A stretch of DNA of 64,000 bases from Diploptera punctata. Taxonomy: Eukaryota; Arthropoda; Insecta; Blattodea; Blaberidae. Location of the stretch: the NCBI GenBank assembly GCA_030220185.1, contig JASPKZ010010215.1:55332-119331 (forward strand). Reading direction: 5' to 3'. Positions 54,272-64,000 of this stretch are shown in pieces. A model generated the notes under the pieces. That model was given only the letters and a program-made list of their open reading frames with translations. It was not told the origin of the DNA and searched no databases. The first letter of the stretch is position 1; each line of letters starts with the position of its first letter. Position numbers and translations under genes: made by a program.

Positions 54272-54593
54272 TGTTCTGCCCGAGGGCAGATCTTTCACTG
54301 CAATCATAAGCATTTTCATGCTATGTTTTGCAGCTTTACTGGATAATTATAGGTGTGGTAGCTTCCCATTACTTTCCACACCGGTGAAGGATGTTGATGA
54401 TAATTATAAAGATGATAATGATGGCCGGATGATTTTCGGGGACAGTTGGGCCCTAAGCATCCTGTCATTTTTCTTACAGGCGAGGAAAAAAAAAACCGAA
54501 AAAAGTTCACCCAGGAGCCTGTCCCGACCGGGAATTTAACCCTGGCCGCTGCGTGACAAGACAGCACGCTATCTCGAAACCTCAGCGGTGGAC
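54272..54593 (-). mobile_element. SINE-1a copy
   Basis: Minus strand, from GTCCACCGCTGAGGTTTC at right to 'gttctgcccgagggcaga' at left; diverged body. Confidence 0.82.
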
Positions 54594-54784
54594 ATAGTAG
54601 GGTTAACCTAATTAAATAAATCACAAGAAAAGGTGTGAAACAATAGGTCAATGCAATCAAAGATAACGAACACTAATTGATCGTTTCACTAAACATGTTT
54701 TTAAGTGGTATAAAGTTACGTCAAATGACTACTATTTCTATAAAAATGCATAATTTAGAAGTTACGTAATTGTGAAAGCGATTG

Positions 54785-55350
54785 TATTACTTACTTACTC
54801 ACTGGCACTATGGAACCCGTAGGTTCATGGCCGCGCGGACATAAGCTCTCCATACATCCCTATTCTGAGCTAATGTTTTCCAATCATTCCCTGTATAATC
54901 TACTTCCCTCAAATCATAGTTAATGTTGTTCTCCCACCTCATTCTTGGTCTACCAACTGGGCGTTTTCCCTCTGGCTTTCCTACAAGAAACTTCCATGCA
55001 CGTCTTTCATTCCCCATACGTGCAACATGTCCTGCCCATCGCAGTCTACGAGACTTAACTGTTCTTATTATATGTGGCTTCCTATAAAGACCATGTAGTT
55101 CATTGTCATGTAGTCTTCTCCATTCACCTGTCTGTTCATCTCTCTTTGGTCCAAAAATTTTTCTAAGAACTGTATTCTCATTTCCCCCCTTAAAGTAAGA
55201 GTCCATGTTTCGTACCCATATAATATAACTGGTAGAATAATAGTTTTATATATTTTCAGTTTAACGTTTTTTGAAAGGAGTTGGGATATGAAAAGTCTCT
55301 GCAATGCATAATAGCACGCATTTCCAGTATTGAGCCTATATTTAATTTCC
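54785..55350 (-). mobile_element. LINE-A 3' end, well preserved
   Basis: (TTAC) tail at the left. 54808-55206 gives the intact C-terminus: FGPKRDEQTGEWRRLHD, GKPEGKRPVGRPRMRWE, REVDYTGNDWKTLAQNRD, ending AAMNLRVP. This defines the family terminus. Confidence 0.9.
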
Positions 55351-56003
55351 TGTATTACAATTTAAAATAATGCATCATAACCAAACTGCTTACATCGAAA
55401 TGATCTTCACAAACAAACAGTTGCTTTGTGTATGAAATATCATATAGAGATTTTGACGGGTCGCTTTAAGCCAAGTTTTCTTCGTGCTTTCGTTGTGTAT
55501 GAACATATGGATCGTCTTAGGATCGTTAGCTGTAATCAAAATAGTGGAGGGGTGTTGATTTAAAAACCTAAATTTTAAACTCTTTTTCTTGGTAACTGCA
55601 TGTTGGGAAAACTTAGAATTTACGCCGCAATTCTTCATTTTTGCGCTCTTTAAGAAAATACAGGGTGTCCAGCAGTCGAGAAAATCTCGAAAAGAGGGAA
55701 TAAGTCGGGAATTTTGAAAGTAACCGGGGGAAATAGACGGGAATTTGTAAAGCGACGTGTATCTATTTCCCATTCAAATCAAAAGAATTACAATCATTAA
55801 ACCACATTCTAAAAAAGCGTACAGATTTTAGAATATTTCTTGGAAGAAATGTTAATGAAACTGTGGCATACGTTTGGGGGATTCAAGCGTACTGAACACA
55901 CGAATTTTTAACGTAACTCTCGGCAAGTGTTTTCGCTCGGTCTTTCGCTTTTCGTATACAGTCGACCAATTGTTGGTATTATTGAAATTTTATTAAAATG
56001 TGT
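55351..56003. other. Unclassified
   Basis: The minus ORF at 55390-55773 has no recognisable domain. 'acagggtgtccagcagtcg' near 55660 resembles a Tc1/mariner-type terminus but no partner end was found. Confidence 0.35.
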
Positions 56004-56016
56004 ATAAATTGTCGAA

Positions 56017-56424
56017 TCGGCCGCGGTGGACTAGTGGCTATGCTCCTTGCCTCTGGTCCCGAGGGTCGCGGGTTCAAACCCAGCCGGAGTCGATGGAATT
56101 TTTTAGGATGGAAAAATACAAGGAGCAAGTCCTCCGGGAGGGACTTTAAGTCGTGAGTCCCGAGTCTGAAGATTTTCGAGCTCGTAAAAGATCCTTAAGC
56201 CTGAATGAAAAGGCCTCTAAGCAAATTTTACCGAATTTTCCCGTCCTAGTACTACCTTGGTTTCCTAGATGTCAGTATGAGGCGGAACGCTGACCACGGA
56301 CCACTCAGAATGACATCTATACGAAAACAAGTGTAACAAATTAGTATGGCTCAAATTCTTCCCTGTAGGTGGACAGTGCCTAAATCTCTGTTAAGGGAAA
56401 CATGGGCTTACAAGTTACAAGAAG
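56017..56424 (+). mobile_element. SINE-4, full copy with 13-bp target duplication
   Basis: tRNA-like head CGGCCGCGGTGGACTAGTGG with CGGGTTCAAACCC (B box), 400-bp body. ATAAATTGTCGAA flanks it at 56004-56016 and 56425-56437. Confidence 0.9.
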
Positions 56425-56437
56425 ATAAATTGTCGAA

Positions 56438-56949
56438 CGATAAAAAAAAAAGTTGTGGATAAAGTAATTTTAACGTGAGATTATTTGCAATGCTTTTATG
56501 ATTACATAGTTCATGTTTAAATCATGAAAAAATGTTATTTTTATTCAAGCTCTTACCATAAAAATTATGGCGCTTAGTCCGGTTGATGCATAACGCTAAA
56601 GACTAAATAAATAAGAACAGCCAGCTTCAACACTGCAGACTAGTAATTTTTATATACATGAAAGCATATAATAAAATACCATTTAATTAAATTGGTACTA
56701 CACTATTCTAGGGACCTGTTGAATTATTTGGCGAGTTGGACCCGCGGTTTTTGAACTCAGTATTCATGTGGCAGAGTCTTATTTCCGCTACAGTTTACCG
56801 TTGCACACTTGTTCCGAAGGCTAACAGCAAGCAGGGCGTTGTTTGTCGCATTAATTTACGCACCGCGGATCTCGCTGATGTGACAAGTGTCTGCTACCTC
56901 ACACGTCCTCTGGCTCACCTTCAAAAGTTGGCGGGTTCCATTCTCACTA
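56438..56949. other. Unclassified, with a GC-rich ORF
   Basis: An ORF at 56736-56966 lies in sequence clearly more GC-rich than its flanks, but no family is recognised and no splice sites or upstream coding continuation are clear. It ends at the Tc1-like element. Confidence 0.3.
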
Positions 56950-57054
56950 TACAGGGTGATTCATAATTCCAATTACAAACTTCTAGGGGTTGTAGATAAA
57001 GTTTTGATAAGGAACCCATCTCCGGAAAGTACCATTTCGATGTAAAATAAGTTT

Positions 57055-57590
57055 AAAGATCAAGTTCAGAATTTTAATTATTTGGTATGTCATTTAGGCA
57101 ATGACAGAAATTTAGATAAACACACTAAAATACAACGATTCAATTATCTATGTGGCACAATTAAACGCACTTTATTGAATAAGACTAGAAAATAAACTAT
57201 TTTGAAGTTTTACAAAGTATTGGCAGTTCCATCTCTTATCTATGGATGTGAAACCTGGACATTAACAAAGGCAGATAGTACACAAATAGAGGCTGCTGAA
57301 ATTAAAATGTTGAGAGCAATAGCAGGATACCAAAGGACCGATAAAAAGAAAAACGAAGATATAAGAACAGAACTTAATATATTTAATCTCTGTGAAAGAA
57401 TAAAATATTATCAAAATGCTTATCTTCAGCACATATTACGAATGAATGAACAGCGCATACCATGTATAATTATAAACCAAAAAAGAGAAGAATGTTGGGA
57501 AGACCATTGAAGAGATGGAAGGACCAATTCGACCTATAATGAGATCGGAACAGGCCATTGGGCTTAATCCTTGTTGTTGATGATGATGAT
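57055..57590 (+). mobile_element. LINE-C inserted in the Tc1-like element
   Basis: FYKVLAVPSLIYGCETWTLT, AEIKMLRAIAGYQRTDKKK, YLQHILRMNEQRIP, then a basic tail and 'gttgttgatgatgatgatcg'. Colinear with the minus copy at 12973-13760. Confidence 0.82.
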
Positions 57591-57661
57591 CGAAACATAA
57601 TGGGGCTGATACCGTGTGTCTCGTGTTTCAGAAGAAGTATTACAGATTTCTGGGGGTTGTA

Positions 57662-57934
57662 CTACAAGTGTGGTTCCACGTGGCGACCCTGTTGTTCGTT
57701 GCACAAAGTGTACTTGCGACGCATGTTTTCATACACACGACTCACAAGACCTAATGTGTGATCAAACATTTCTACTGTCGCCAGAATTCGTGCAAGATCT
57801 TCCTCCGACATCGACAGATGTACAGCCCCTTGAAGTCTGTAATACTTATTCTGAAGCACAAGACACATGATATCAGCCCAATGTGTTTCAATCTCCAAAC
57901 TTATTTTATATCGAAATGGTACATTTCCGGACAA
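57662..57934 (-). pseudogene. Transposase C-terminal remnant
   Basis: Reads LARILATVEMFDHTLGLVSRV, then CNEQQGRHVEPHL, resembling the end of insect IS630/mariner-type transposases (…C...GRHFEHL). The catalytic domain is missing. Confidence 0.5.
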
Positions 57935-58131
57935 CGGTTCCTAATCAAAACTTTATCTACTTAGTCCCCTCTACAACCCCCAGAAGTTTGTAATAGGAAT
58001 TATGAATCATCCTCTAGAAGTAGAGAGAAAAATTTTAAGTCTAAAGTAATTTTTGTTATTGGAATTAGCTACCAGTAGAAATAAGGAGCTGCTAGTCAGT
58101 AGCAATTATCGAGCAAAATTAACACTTCAGA

Positions 58132-58429
58132 TCCACCGCTGTGGTCTCGAGGTAGCGTGCTGCCTTGTCATGCAGCGGGCCCGGGCAGTTTTTTCTGGGT
58201 GAGGTTTTTATCGGGGTTTTTCCTCACCTGTAAGACAAATGTCAGGAAAACTTTAAGGCCCAAACGGTCCCCGAAATCATATGACCATCATCATCATCCT
58301 TCACTGGTGTGGAAAGCAACGGGAAGCTACCACACCTAGAATTCCCTAGTAAAACTGCAAGCATAGCATGAGAATGCTATGATTGCAGTGAAGGACCTGC
58401 CTTCGGGCAGAATTACTATGGATGGATTG
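58132..58429 (+). mobile_element. SINE-1a copy with 10-bp target duplication and B-box deletion
   Basis: ACACTTCAGA at 58122-58131 and 58430-58439. The B-box segment is deleted (GGGCCCGGGCAG join), so this copy could not be transcribed from an internal promoter. Confidence 0.88.
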
Positions 58430-58459
58430 ACACTTCAGAAATCTCTGCTATAGTATCAA

Positions 58460-59330
58460 TTTTATGAAGTGGCTGAGTTAAAATGCCTAGGAACAATAAT
58501 TATGAACATTCCACCGCTGTGATCTCGTGGTAGCGTGCCTAATTCGAATCTCGGCCGGGACAAGTTTTCTAGGTGAGGTTTTTTTCGGGTTTTTTCCTCA
58601 CCTATAAGACAAATGTCTGGAAGCTTTAAAGGTCTAAAGGCCTCCGAACACCTAGCCATCAAAACCATCATTATTCGTATTCGCCTTAGATCAAGTTTAG
58701 GACTAAAGAATCTCCTGGCACACCACTACCATCATCACCACCCATTATCATCGGGCAGAGTAATCCCGTCTTCCAGGCTCCCTAACTTCAGAAGTGGGTT
58801 GTAATTACGCCATTGCCAGGAGAGAAGACCAGAAATGTCGAAACGATAACCTGGGGCATTGAATAAAAATATAATTTTAAAAGGTAAGAATTATTTTTTA
58901 GAATTTATTTATAGGTTATGGAACTCATATATTAAAATAGATTATTTTAAGTCTAATACAGAGGATATTTTGATGCACTCGAAAATCCGGAAAAATGCAC
59001 GAATTTTTCGAAAAATGGCTTAAAAAATCGAAAATGAGGTGAAGGAAGAAATTAAACATAGGCTCAATTCTGGAAATGAACGCTATTACGCATTACAGGG
59101 ACTCTTGTCGCCGCTACTTCTCTTTAAAAAAATTAACTTTAAACTGAAGATGTATAAAACTTATTCTCCCAGATATATTACATGGATGTGAACACTTACT
59201 TTAAGGGAGGAGAAAAATTATAACTTTTAAGAAATTAAGATCTTAGAAAATTTCTTGGACACAGTGAGATGAACAGACAGATCAATGGAAAATACAAGGA
59301 CACTACATCACTTATGAGACCCTTAGAAGC
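58460..59330 (+). mobile_element. LINE-A fragments around a SINE-1b
   Basis: 58460-58500 ('gaagtggctgagttaaaatg') and 59037-59330 ('gaaattaaacataggctcaa' onward) are colinear parts of LINE-A; between them lie a SINE-1b and about 165 bp of other sequence. Confidence 0.6.
58503..58868 (+). mobile_element. SINE-1b copy
   Basis: Head with the B box partly deleted, body 'gttttttcctcacctataag', b module ('aagaatctcctggcac', 'cttcagaagtgggttg'). Confidence 0.8.
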
Positions 59331-59340
59331 CAAGAGGTAT

Positions 59341-59929
59341 AAGTGATAAAAAGTCAGTTTCTAGTAAATGATGTTTAAAATCGAGACACTCCATATGTGA
59401 TTGTGTTAAGTTTTTTTTTTTTTAACCATTAGATTTCAGCATCAGACACATTTTAACTTGTATCCATTGGCCACTCAGATTAGTATCTGCTTTAATTATT
59501 AAAATATGTACTTAACTACAAAATTAGCAATTTCACTTGTACCTCTTCCTTCTAAAAGTCTGAAATTAAAGCGTCTATATAAATAATGTTGAACTAAAAA
59601 AGTGCTTTCGTAAGTATGTAAATTAATTAATATACAACACGCATATAAAATAACCTATTTATATTTAAATGTTGAGAAACAGACAAGGAAGAATGTAGAG
59701 TGACGCAATTGTATGAAGTTGCCATTTGGAAAAATGTCATGTGGATATTATGACAAGGCCAGCTCAAGAATCTGATATAATTATATTACCAGGAGGCCGT
59801 GCGTTGACAGATGACAGTTGTAACTAGTCATTCAGCCCCGTCATTCTAAAATTAAATAAAATGAATGTCTCGCGAATAATATTCATACAACAATAATAAC
59901 AATAATATAATATAACAATTTATTTGTAT
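59341..59929. other. Unclassified AT-rich
   Basis: No gene, RNA or repeat family recognised. Confidence 0.35.
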
Positions 59930-60690
59930 ACACATTTTCAATGTTTACACATCTTTCTGTGCCTAAAGTTTTATTTTCCTTCTCCACTTATCCCTGTCCA
60001 TCCACATCATGTCCTCTTGTTCTTATTCCAGTTTATTTCTTGCATCCGTGAGTTTCGAGGTCTTCCTTTCTTTTTTCCAGGTGGATACCAGTCCAATGTT
60101 TTTCTGCGTAACCTTCCTTCTTGCATTCGTCGTACATGCCCGTACCAATTTAATTGCTTATGCGTATAATTTACTATTGAATATCTATTTTTCTAATTTT
60201 ATTTTCAACATCTAGCTGCTCTCCTCAAGAAATCTATTTCCATCGACATAAGTCTTTATTGAATTTACATGCTTCAGCTCCATGTGTGACAGTACTTCTT
60301 ACTATTGAATTATATATTTGTAACTTATTTTTCCTGGTTATGTCTGTTCCATGGGACACCATTTAACATATAATAATAATAATAATATTAATAATAATAT
60401 ATAAGTTATCTATATATCTGATTTATCCACAAAACATTGGTTTACCGTCACCCTCAAGAAATTTGCCATCTCAATTTGTAGCGGTCCTGAACATCCTCAT
60501 CCAGTTCACTCATACTTCTAACACTATTCATCCAACCTTCTTTAGGTCTTCCCTTTCTTATTTTCCACTCTATTTTTACTCCAAGATTTTCTTAGGGTTT
60601 CTATCAGATGTCACCCTCTTGAGATGTCCGTACCATCTTCAATTGTCTTTCAATTTCTTTTAACTTTCATATTTTTTTTTTAAATTTCAA
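59930..60690 (-). mobile_element. Two LINE 3' fragments
   Basis: 59930-60365 and about 60425-60690 both read on minus as C-terminal LINE tails (GTDITRKNKLQIYNS, GRP-like basic motifs), separated by a (TAA)n run at 60371-60402. The short 27148-27215 sequence matches the first. Confidence 0.55.
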
Positions 60691-60769
60691 CTTCCATATG
60701 TTTTTCTAATCCATATAATATACCTGGACAGAACAACTATTTTCTGTATTCTTAGATTTAATGTTTTTG

Positions 60770-61235
60770 AGAAAAATTCAGACAAGAGTCCCTGCAATGC
60801 ATAATAGCATGAGTTTCCAGAATTGAGCCTATGTTTAATGTATTTCTGCTCCTCATTCCTGTTTGGAATTATTGTTCCTAAGTATTTGAATTCATATATT
60901 TAGATTTATTGATGTTTACTTCCAGTTTCTTAGTGTTACTCAACGCTGTTTGGATGTTGGCTCTTAGTATCTCCTCGTTATCGCCTAATAATATTACATC
61001 ATCAACATAAACAACAGCATATTAACACCATTGAGTTGTAGGCCTTTTTCATCCTCTAAAAATTTGACGATGCTCTAGTAAAAAAAGAAGAATAGTAGAG
61101 GAGATAGTGCATCTCCTTGCTTTAACCCATTGTGAATTTTAAAAGTAACTGTAAACTGTTCGCTTACCCGCATTCTCCTTTTTGTGACATTTAGACACAT
61201 TCGAATATGTCTAATTTAGGAATTTCTCCTAAACT
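60770..61235 (-). mobile_element. LINE-A internal fragment
   Basis: Minus strand spans from the QGDALSP region ('gcaaggagatgcactatctc') through a decayed active site to the HKEIK/NSGNA region. Frames broken. Confidence 0.75.
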
Positions 61236-61239
61236 TTAT

Positions 61240-62050
61240 TCTTAAACGAATTGTATAGAAATGTCCGTACTTCCTTCTCAGTAAACTCTCAGGTCGTCCA
61301 CAGTCCGATGCAGAAGATGGAAAATACCAAGTAAACTCTTAACTCCTTGAAGCGTGCTGTATTACTCCAGCGTTGAAATCTCCGAGGAGAGGCCAAACAT
61401 ATTATACAGACGTCAATGTCCTCATGTGTTGTAAATCCAACAGAGCAACTGCTCAATCTGAACCCAGGGTCAGTCCACAGCTTTTTCAGGTCATAAAAAA
61501 ACTGAGTGTGGGTTTCTTCGGAAAAGAAATAAAGCCATGAGCTCTGTTACGTAGATTTAAGGCACGTAAAAGAACTTGAATGCATGAATGAAGAGACATA
61601 TTTTCAAAATTTGTCGGCTTTTTTCGTTCAGATTTGAATTTTAGTACTAATGACCTTAACTGTTAAACGTATTGTTAAATAAAATAATCATTTCGGTTCT
61701 CCTTGGAACTGATTTTTGTCAAAATATGTTTCTCAGGCGGTGGCTTTTAAGATTCCAGATTCAAATCTGGATTCCATCCATCTGTTTTTCTTTCTGGTTA
61801 TTCTCAGTTATCAAGAGATAATTCCATGGTTGCATGTGTTACATTTAAGAATAAATGTAGTTGAAATTCATAAGATGATTAATAAGTTGATAGTTTTTAG
61901 TACAGTAACCTGTGTGTGTAGTAAGTTTAGCTTCTGGAAATATCTCGATTCGTAAGCAGCAACTCATGAACCACTACTGCCTTATAAGGCGAGACTTCAA
62001 TCCCGTCACCGCACCGCACCGTCCGCGATAATTTAAAACCCGGCCAAAAA
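61240..62050. other. Unclassified
   Basis: Includes a sequence near 61960-62040 with 'ggcgagacttcaatcccgtc' that could be an old tRNA-like SINE relic. No coding gene seen. Confidence 0.35.
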
Positions 62051-62054
62051 AACT

Positions 62055-62495
62055 GCTCTTTATATGGACGTGAAACGTGGTATTTTATTTTAAGGAAGAT
62101 AAAATATTAAGAATATCAGCGAATGAAGTTCTTAGGAAAAATTTTGGACCAAAGAGAGATGAACAGACAGGCGAAAGAAAAAAGACACATAACAATGCAC
62201 TATACGATCTTTATGGGAAGTCAGATTAATAAGAAAATTAAAGTTCCGTAGGCTATGATAGGAAGGATAGAGAATGAATGAAGGGCATAGAAACTTATTA
62301 TACGAAAACCAGAGGGAAAGCTCCCAATAGGTAAGCCAATAATGAGATGGGAGAATAATATTAACCATGATTTGAGAGAACTAGATTATACATGGAATGA
62401 TTGGAAAACATTAGCTCAGGATAGGGATGTATGAAGAGCTTATGTCCGCGGGGTCATGAACCTATGGGTTCGATAGTGCCAATCAGTTAATTATT
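62055..62495 (+). mobile_element. LINE-A 3' end
   Basis: 'ctttatatggacgtgaaacg' through 'aaattttggaccaaagagag' to 'gttcgatagtgccaatcag'. Confidence 0.78.
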
Positions 62496-62542
62496 TTTCG
62501 ATCAGGATAGTAAATATAATTTAGAAGAAAATAAATTAATTT

Positions 62543-62590
<48 letters not shown>
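62543..62590. repeat. (AC)n(AT)n microsatellite
   Basis: Compound dinucleotide run. Confidence 0.95.
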
Positions 62591-62593
<3 letters not shown>

Positions 62594-62746
62594 GTCACTG
62601 CTATAAAGTAAAAATATTCTCTTTAATTTGCTTACTTGTTACAAGTCAGCTCCTAGATGGCAGTGAAAGACCGAGTTCTCGCGACATCTAGTAATAATGG
62701 AGAATATAATACATATATAAGAAAAATAAGTGTTTGAATTGGATTC

Positions 62747-62815
62747 GCCTGGTAGTGTAATGGATATCACGCTGAGGTACAGACTCAGAGATCCGGGTTC
62801 GAATCCCGTCCAGGC
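62747..62815 (+). tRNA. tRNA-like sequence, best folded in the window
   Basis: 69 nt. Acceptor GCCTGG/CCAGGC, D-stem GTG/CAC, a perfect anticodon stem CTGAG/CTCAG around GTACAGA, and a T-arm CGGGTTCGAATCCCG. The loop would place ACA as anticodon, which is unusual for a eukaryotic tRNA. The flanks 'aagaaaaataa' and 'ttatttttctt' are inverted as around the other tRNA-like modules, so an element-borne copy is more likely than a cellular tRNA gene. Confidence 0.4.
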
Positions 62816-62869
62816 ATTTATTTTTCTTATCATTCCATATATATGTGTGTGTGTTATATTGCAGATTTT

Positions 62870-63010
62870 CGCGAATATAGGCTAAGTATAAATAAGAAAG
62901 TTTTCTTGGGTTTTCCGCGTCTTGGATTCAAGTTCGGCCTCTGGCCACTGATTCCGACGGTTCGGCATGATCCCACATGCCATTATCAAGGAATGATAAG
63001 TTCGAGTCAC
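62870..63010. repeat. V repeat
   Basis: 'gttttcttgggttttccgcg', 'tcggcctctggccactgatt' match 31270-31330. Confidence 0.65.
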
Positions 63011-63046
63011 AGGTTTAGGTCTTATATAATTAAACACACAGAGTTT

Positions 63047-63335
63047 TCGCTGTGATCTCGAGGTAGCGTGCTGCCTTGTCACCCAGCGGGCCCGGGTTCG
63101 ATGAGGCTTTTATCGGGGTTTTTCCTCACCTGTAACACAAATGTCAGGAAAGCTTTAAGGCCCATACGGTCCCCGAAATCATAATGCCAATCGCCATCAT
63201 CATCATCATCATCATCATATAATCGGGGAACATAACCCCGCCTCCCAGGCGCCCCAACCTCAGAAGTGGATTACAAGTACGCCATGCCAGGAGTGAACAC
63301 CAGGAATGCCGAAAGACAACCTGGGGCGTGTGTGT
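63047..63335 (+). mobile_element. SINE-1b copy, internal deletion
   Basis: Head to GGGTTCGATG, then a jump to 'aggcttttatcggggttttt' and the b module ending 'aaagacaacctggggcg'. Confidence 0.82.
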
Positions 63336-63558
63336 TGCCGGCAATTTTTGAAAATCGGCATTCAGTGTAATGACTAGGCAATGTGTAGAATGACTAAAAT
63401 GAGCAGATAGAGTAGAAAATACAAATTATTTTACGCATTTCCTAGAATTTTTATAGAATGATAAAACCGAAACAGGTAAAGTATTATTTTTTAAACTGCC
63501 ATTATCGTGTAGCATACTGGCTTCTTCACTCGAAGTAAACCAGTATTTCGTATTTAAA

Positions 63559-64000
63559 TTGAAAATCATAATGGACAAAGCTGCTGAAGGAAGAAAAGAT
63601 TGTAAATCGAATCTTGAACAGCAGGCAAAGAAGATGAGGTTAAACACTGACAACAAATTTCCTCCCGCTCATTTAGTAGAAGGGCCTACTGTTCGAGTTC
63701 CAATTCCTGACTTCGACAAGGGAATGTGTTGGCAGTTGTGGTGGTGTCTAAAGACGACTTCTAGCAACTAGGAACAGTGAATGGGATTCTGAAACAGCTT
63801 TATTCGAGGCCGAAGTTCATGATGTGTCCAAAGGATAGTGCGACTTCAAAATGTCCCAAATCATAAAATTGCACCCCGAACAGCCATGACTCCTCTGTCT
63901 ATAAGAGGTGGCCAAGTATTCATCAGATGTATGTACAAGACAAAGTGCCAGAATATGAAGTGCTTTTGTGTGAAAAACGAAATGAATTGTAATTCTAAGT
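63559..64000 (+). pseudogene. KRBA2-like integrase-element C-terminus, decayed, truncated by window end
   Basis: The first frame reads NLEQQAKKMRL, KFPPAHLVEGPTVRVPIPD-FDKG. A +1 shift near 63722 gives NVLAVVVVSKDDF, a TAG, then QLGTVNGILKQLYSR. Further on come GGQVFIRCMYKTKCQNMKCF and CNSK at the edge. This is the post-integrase region plus cysteine-rich tail of KRAB-A-domain-containing-2-like proteins, which derive from cut-and-paste/integrase elements and are multicopy in insects. Two breaks show it is not functional. Family naming is from memory. Confidence 0.65.

Larger units (their letters stand above)
56952..58014 (-). mobile_element. Tc1/mariner-like element with long terminal repeats
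   Basis: Left CAGGGTGATTCATAATTCC and right GGAATTATGAATCATCCTC, extending as about 100-bp imperfect inverted repeats ('acaaacttctaggggttg'), with TA on both sides. The remaining coding part is on minus at 57605-57935. A LINE-C 3' end is inserted. Confidence 0.8.

Overview
The window looks like a repeat-dense insect nuclear genome, most likely a cockroach or other blattodean. The reasons are long introns, AT-rich unique sequence, several tRNA-derived SINE families, many 5'-truncated APE-type LINEs, and similarity (from memory, not searched) of the reverse-transcriptase tails to cockroach sequences. No bacterial-style gene organisation is present. Nearly all open frames longer than 60 codons are transposon fragments or chance ORFs.

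Only one host gene can be supported in full: a p23/PTGES3-type HSP90 co-chaperone on the minus strand. It has four coding exons: 18457-18473, 17717-17903, 17196-17383 and 10258-10371. Its third intron is about 6.8 kb and packed with repeats. Exon 3 lacks one base in an A-run relative to the frame needed. Head-to-head with it, 538 bp away, is a candidate first coding exon (19011-19040, plus strand) whose ten residues resemble the start of F-BAR proteins (FCHo or PSTPIP type). A second orphan exon candidate is at 35638-35701.

Working names used here are defined as follows. LINE-A is an RTE-like retrotransposon with (TAAG)n 3' tails; its best copy is on the minus strand at 28528-30513. LINE-C to LINE-K are related 3'-end fragments with (GAT)n or (GAA)n tails. 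LINE-I marks RNase H-bearing I/R1-like fragments. SINE-1a and SINE-1b share a tRNA-like head and body but carry different 3' modules. SINE-2, SINE-3, SINE-4 and SINE-5 are other tRNA-headed families. FB marks palindromic foldback elements. R-block, K, Z, Q and V are anonymous dispersed repeats.

Layout: 1-10 kb holds R-blocks, SINEs and FB palindromes. 10.1-18.5 kb is the p23 gene, including a nested pair of foldbacks (10.9-12.3 kb) and a 1-kb palindrome with tRNA-like sequences at both edges (15.5-16.5 kb). 18.5-19.05 kb is the divergent promoter. 19-35 kb holds LINEs, SINEs, a 45-bp minisatellite, a Tigger remnant and a hAT inside a LINE. 35.8-37.5 kb is a 173-bp tandem array grown out of a LINE 3' end. 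38.3-39.3 kb is a TTAA-flanked element. 41.5-49.4 kb is bracketed by inverted repeats of more than 800 bp. 50-63 kb holds more nested LINE/SINE insertions and a Tc1-like element. The last 440 bp are a decayed KRBA2-like integrase C-terminus.

The most interesting feature is the foldback superfamily. Palindromes with otherwise different arms share an outer box near AACCTCAT and an inner CTGANGATG-hairpin-GAAAC motif. One copy has a 10-bp target duplication and a 30-bp tail on one side only. That combination suggests non-autonomous Penelope-like elements carrying hammerhead-like cores; this is a hypothesis, not a result.
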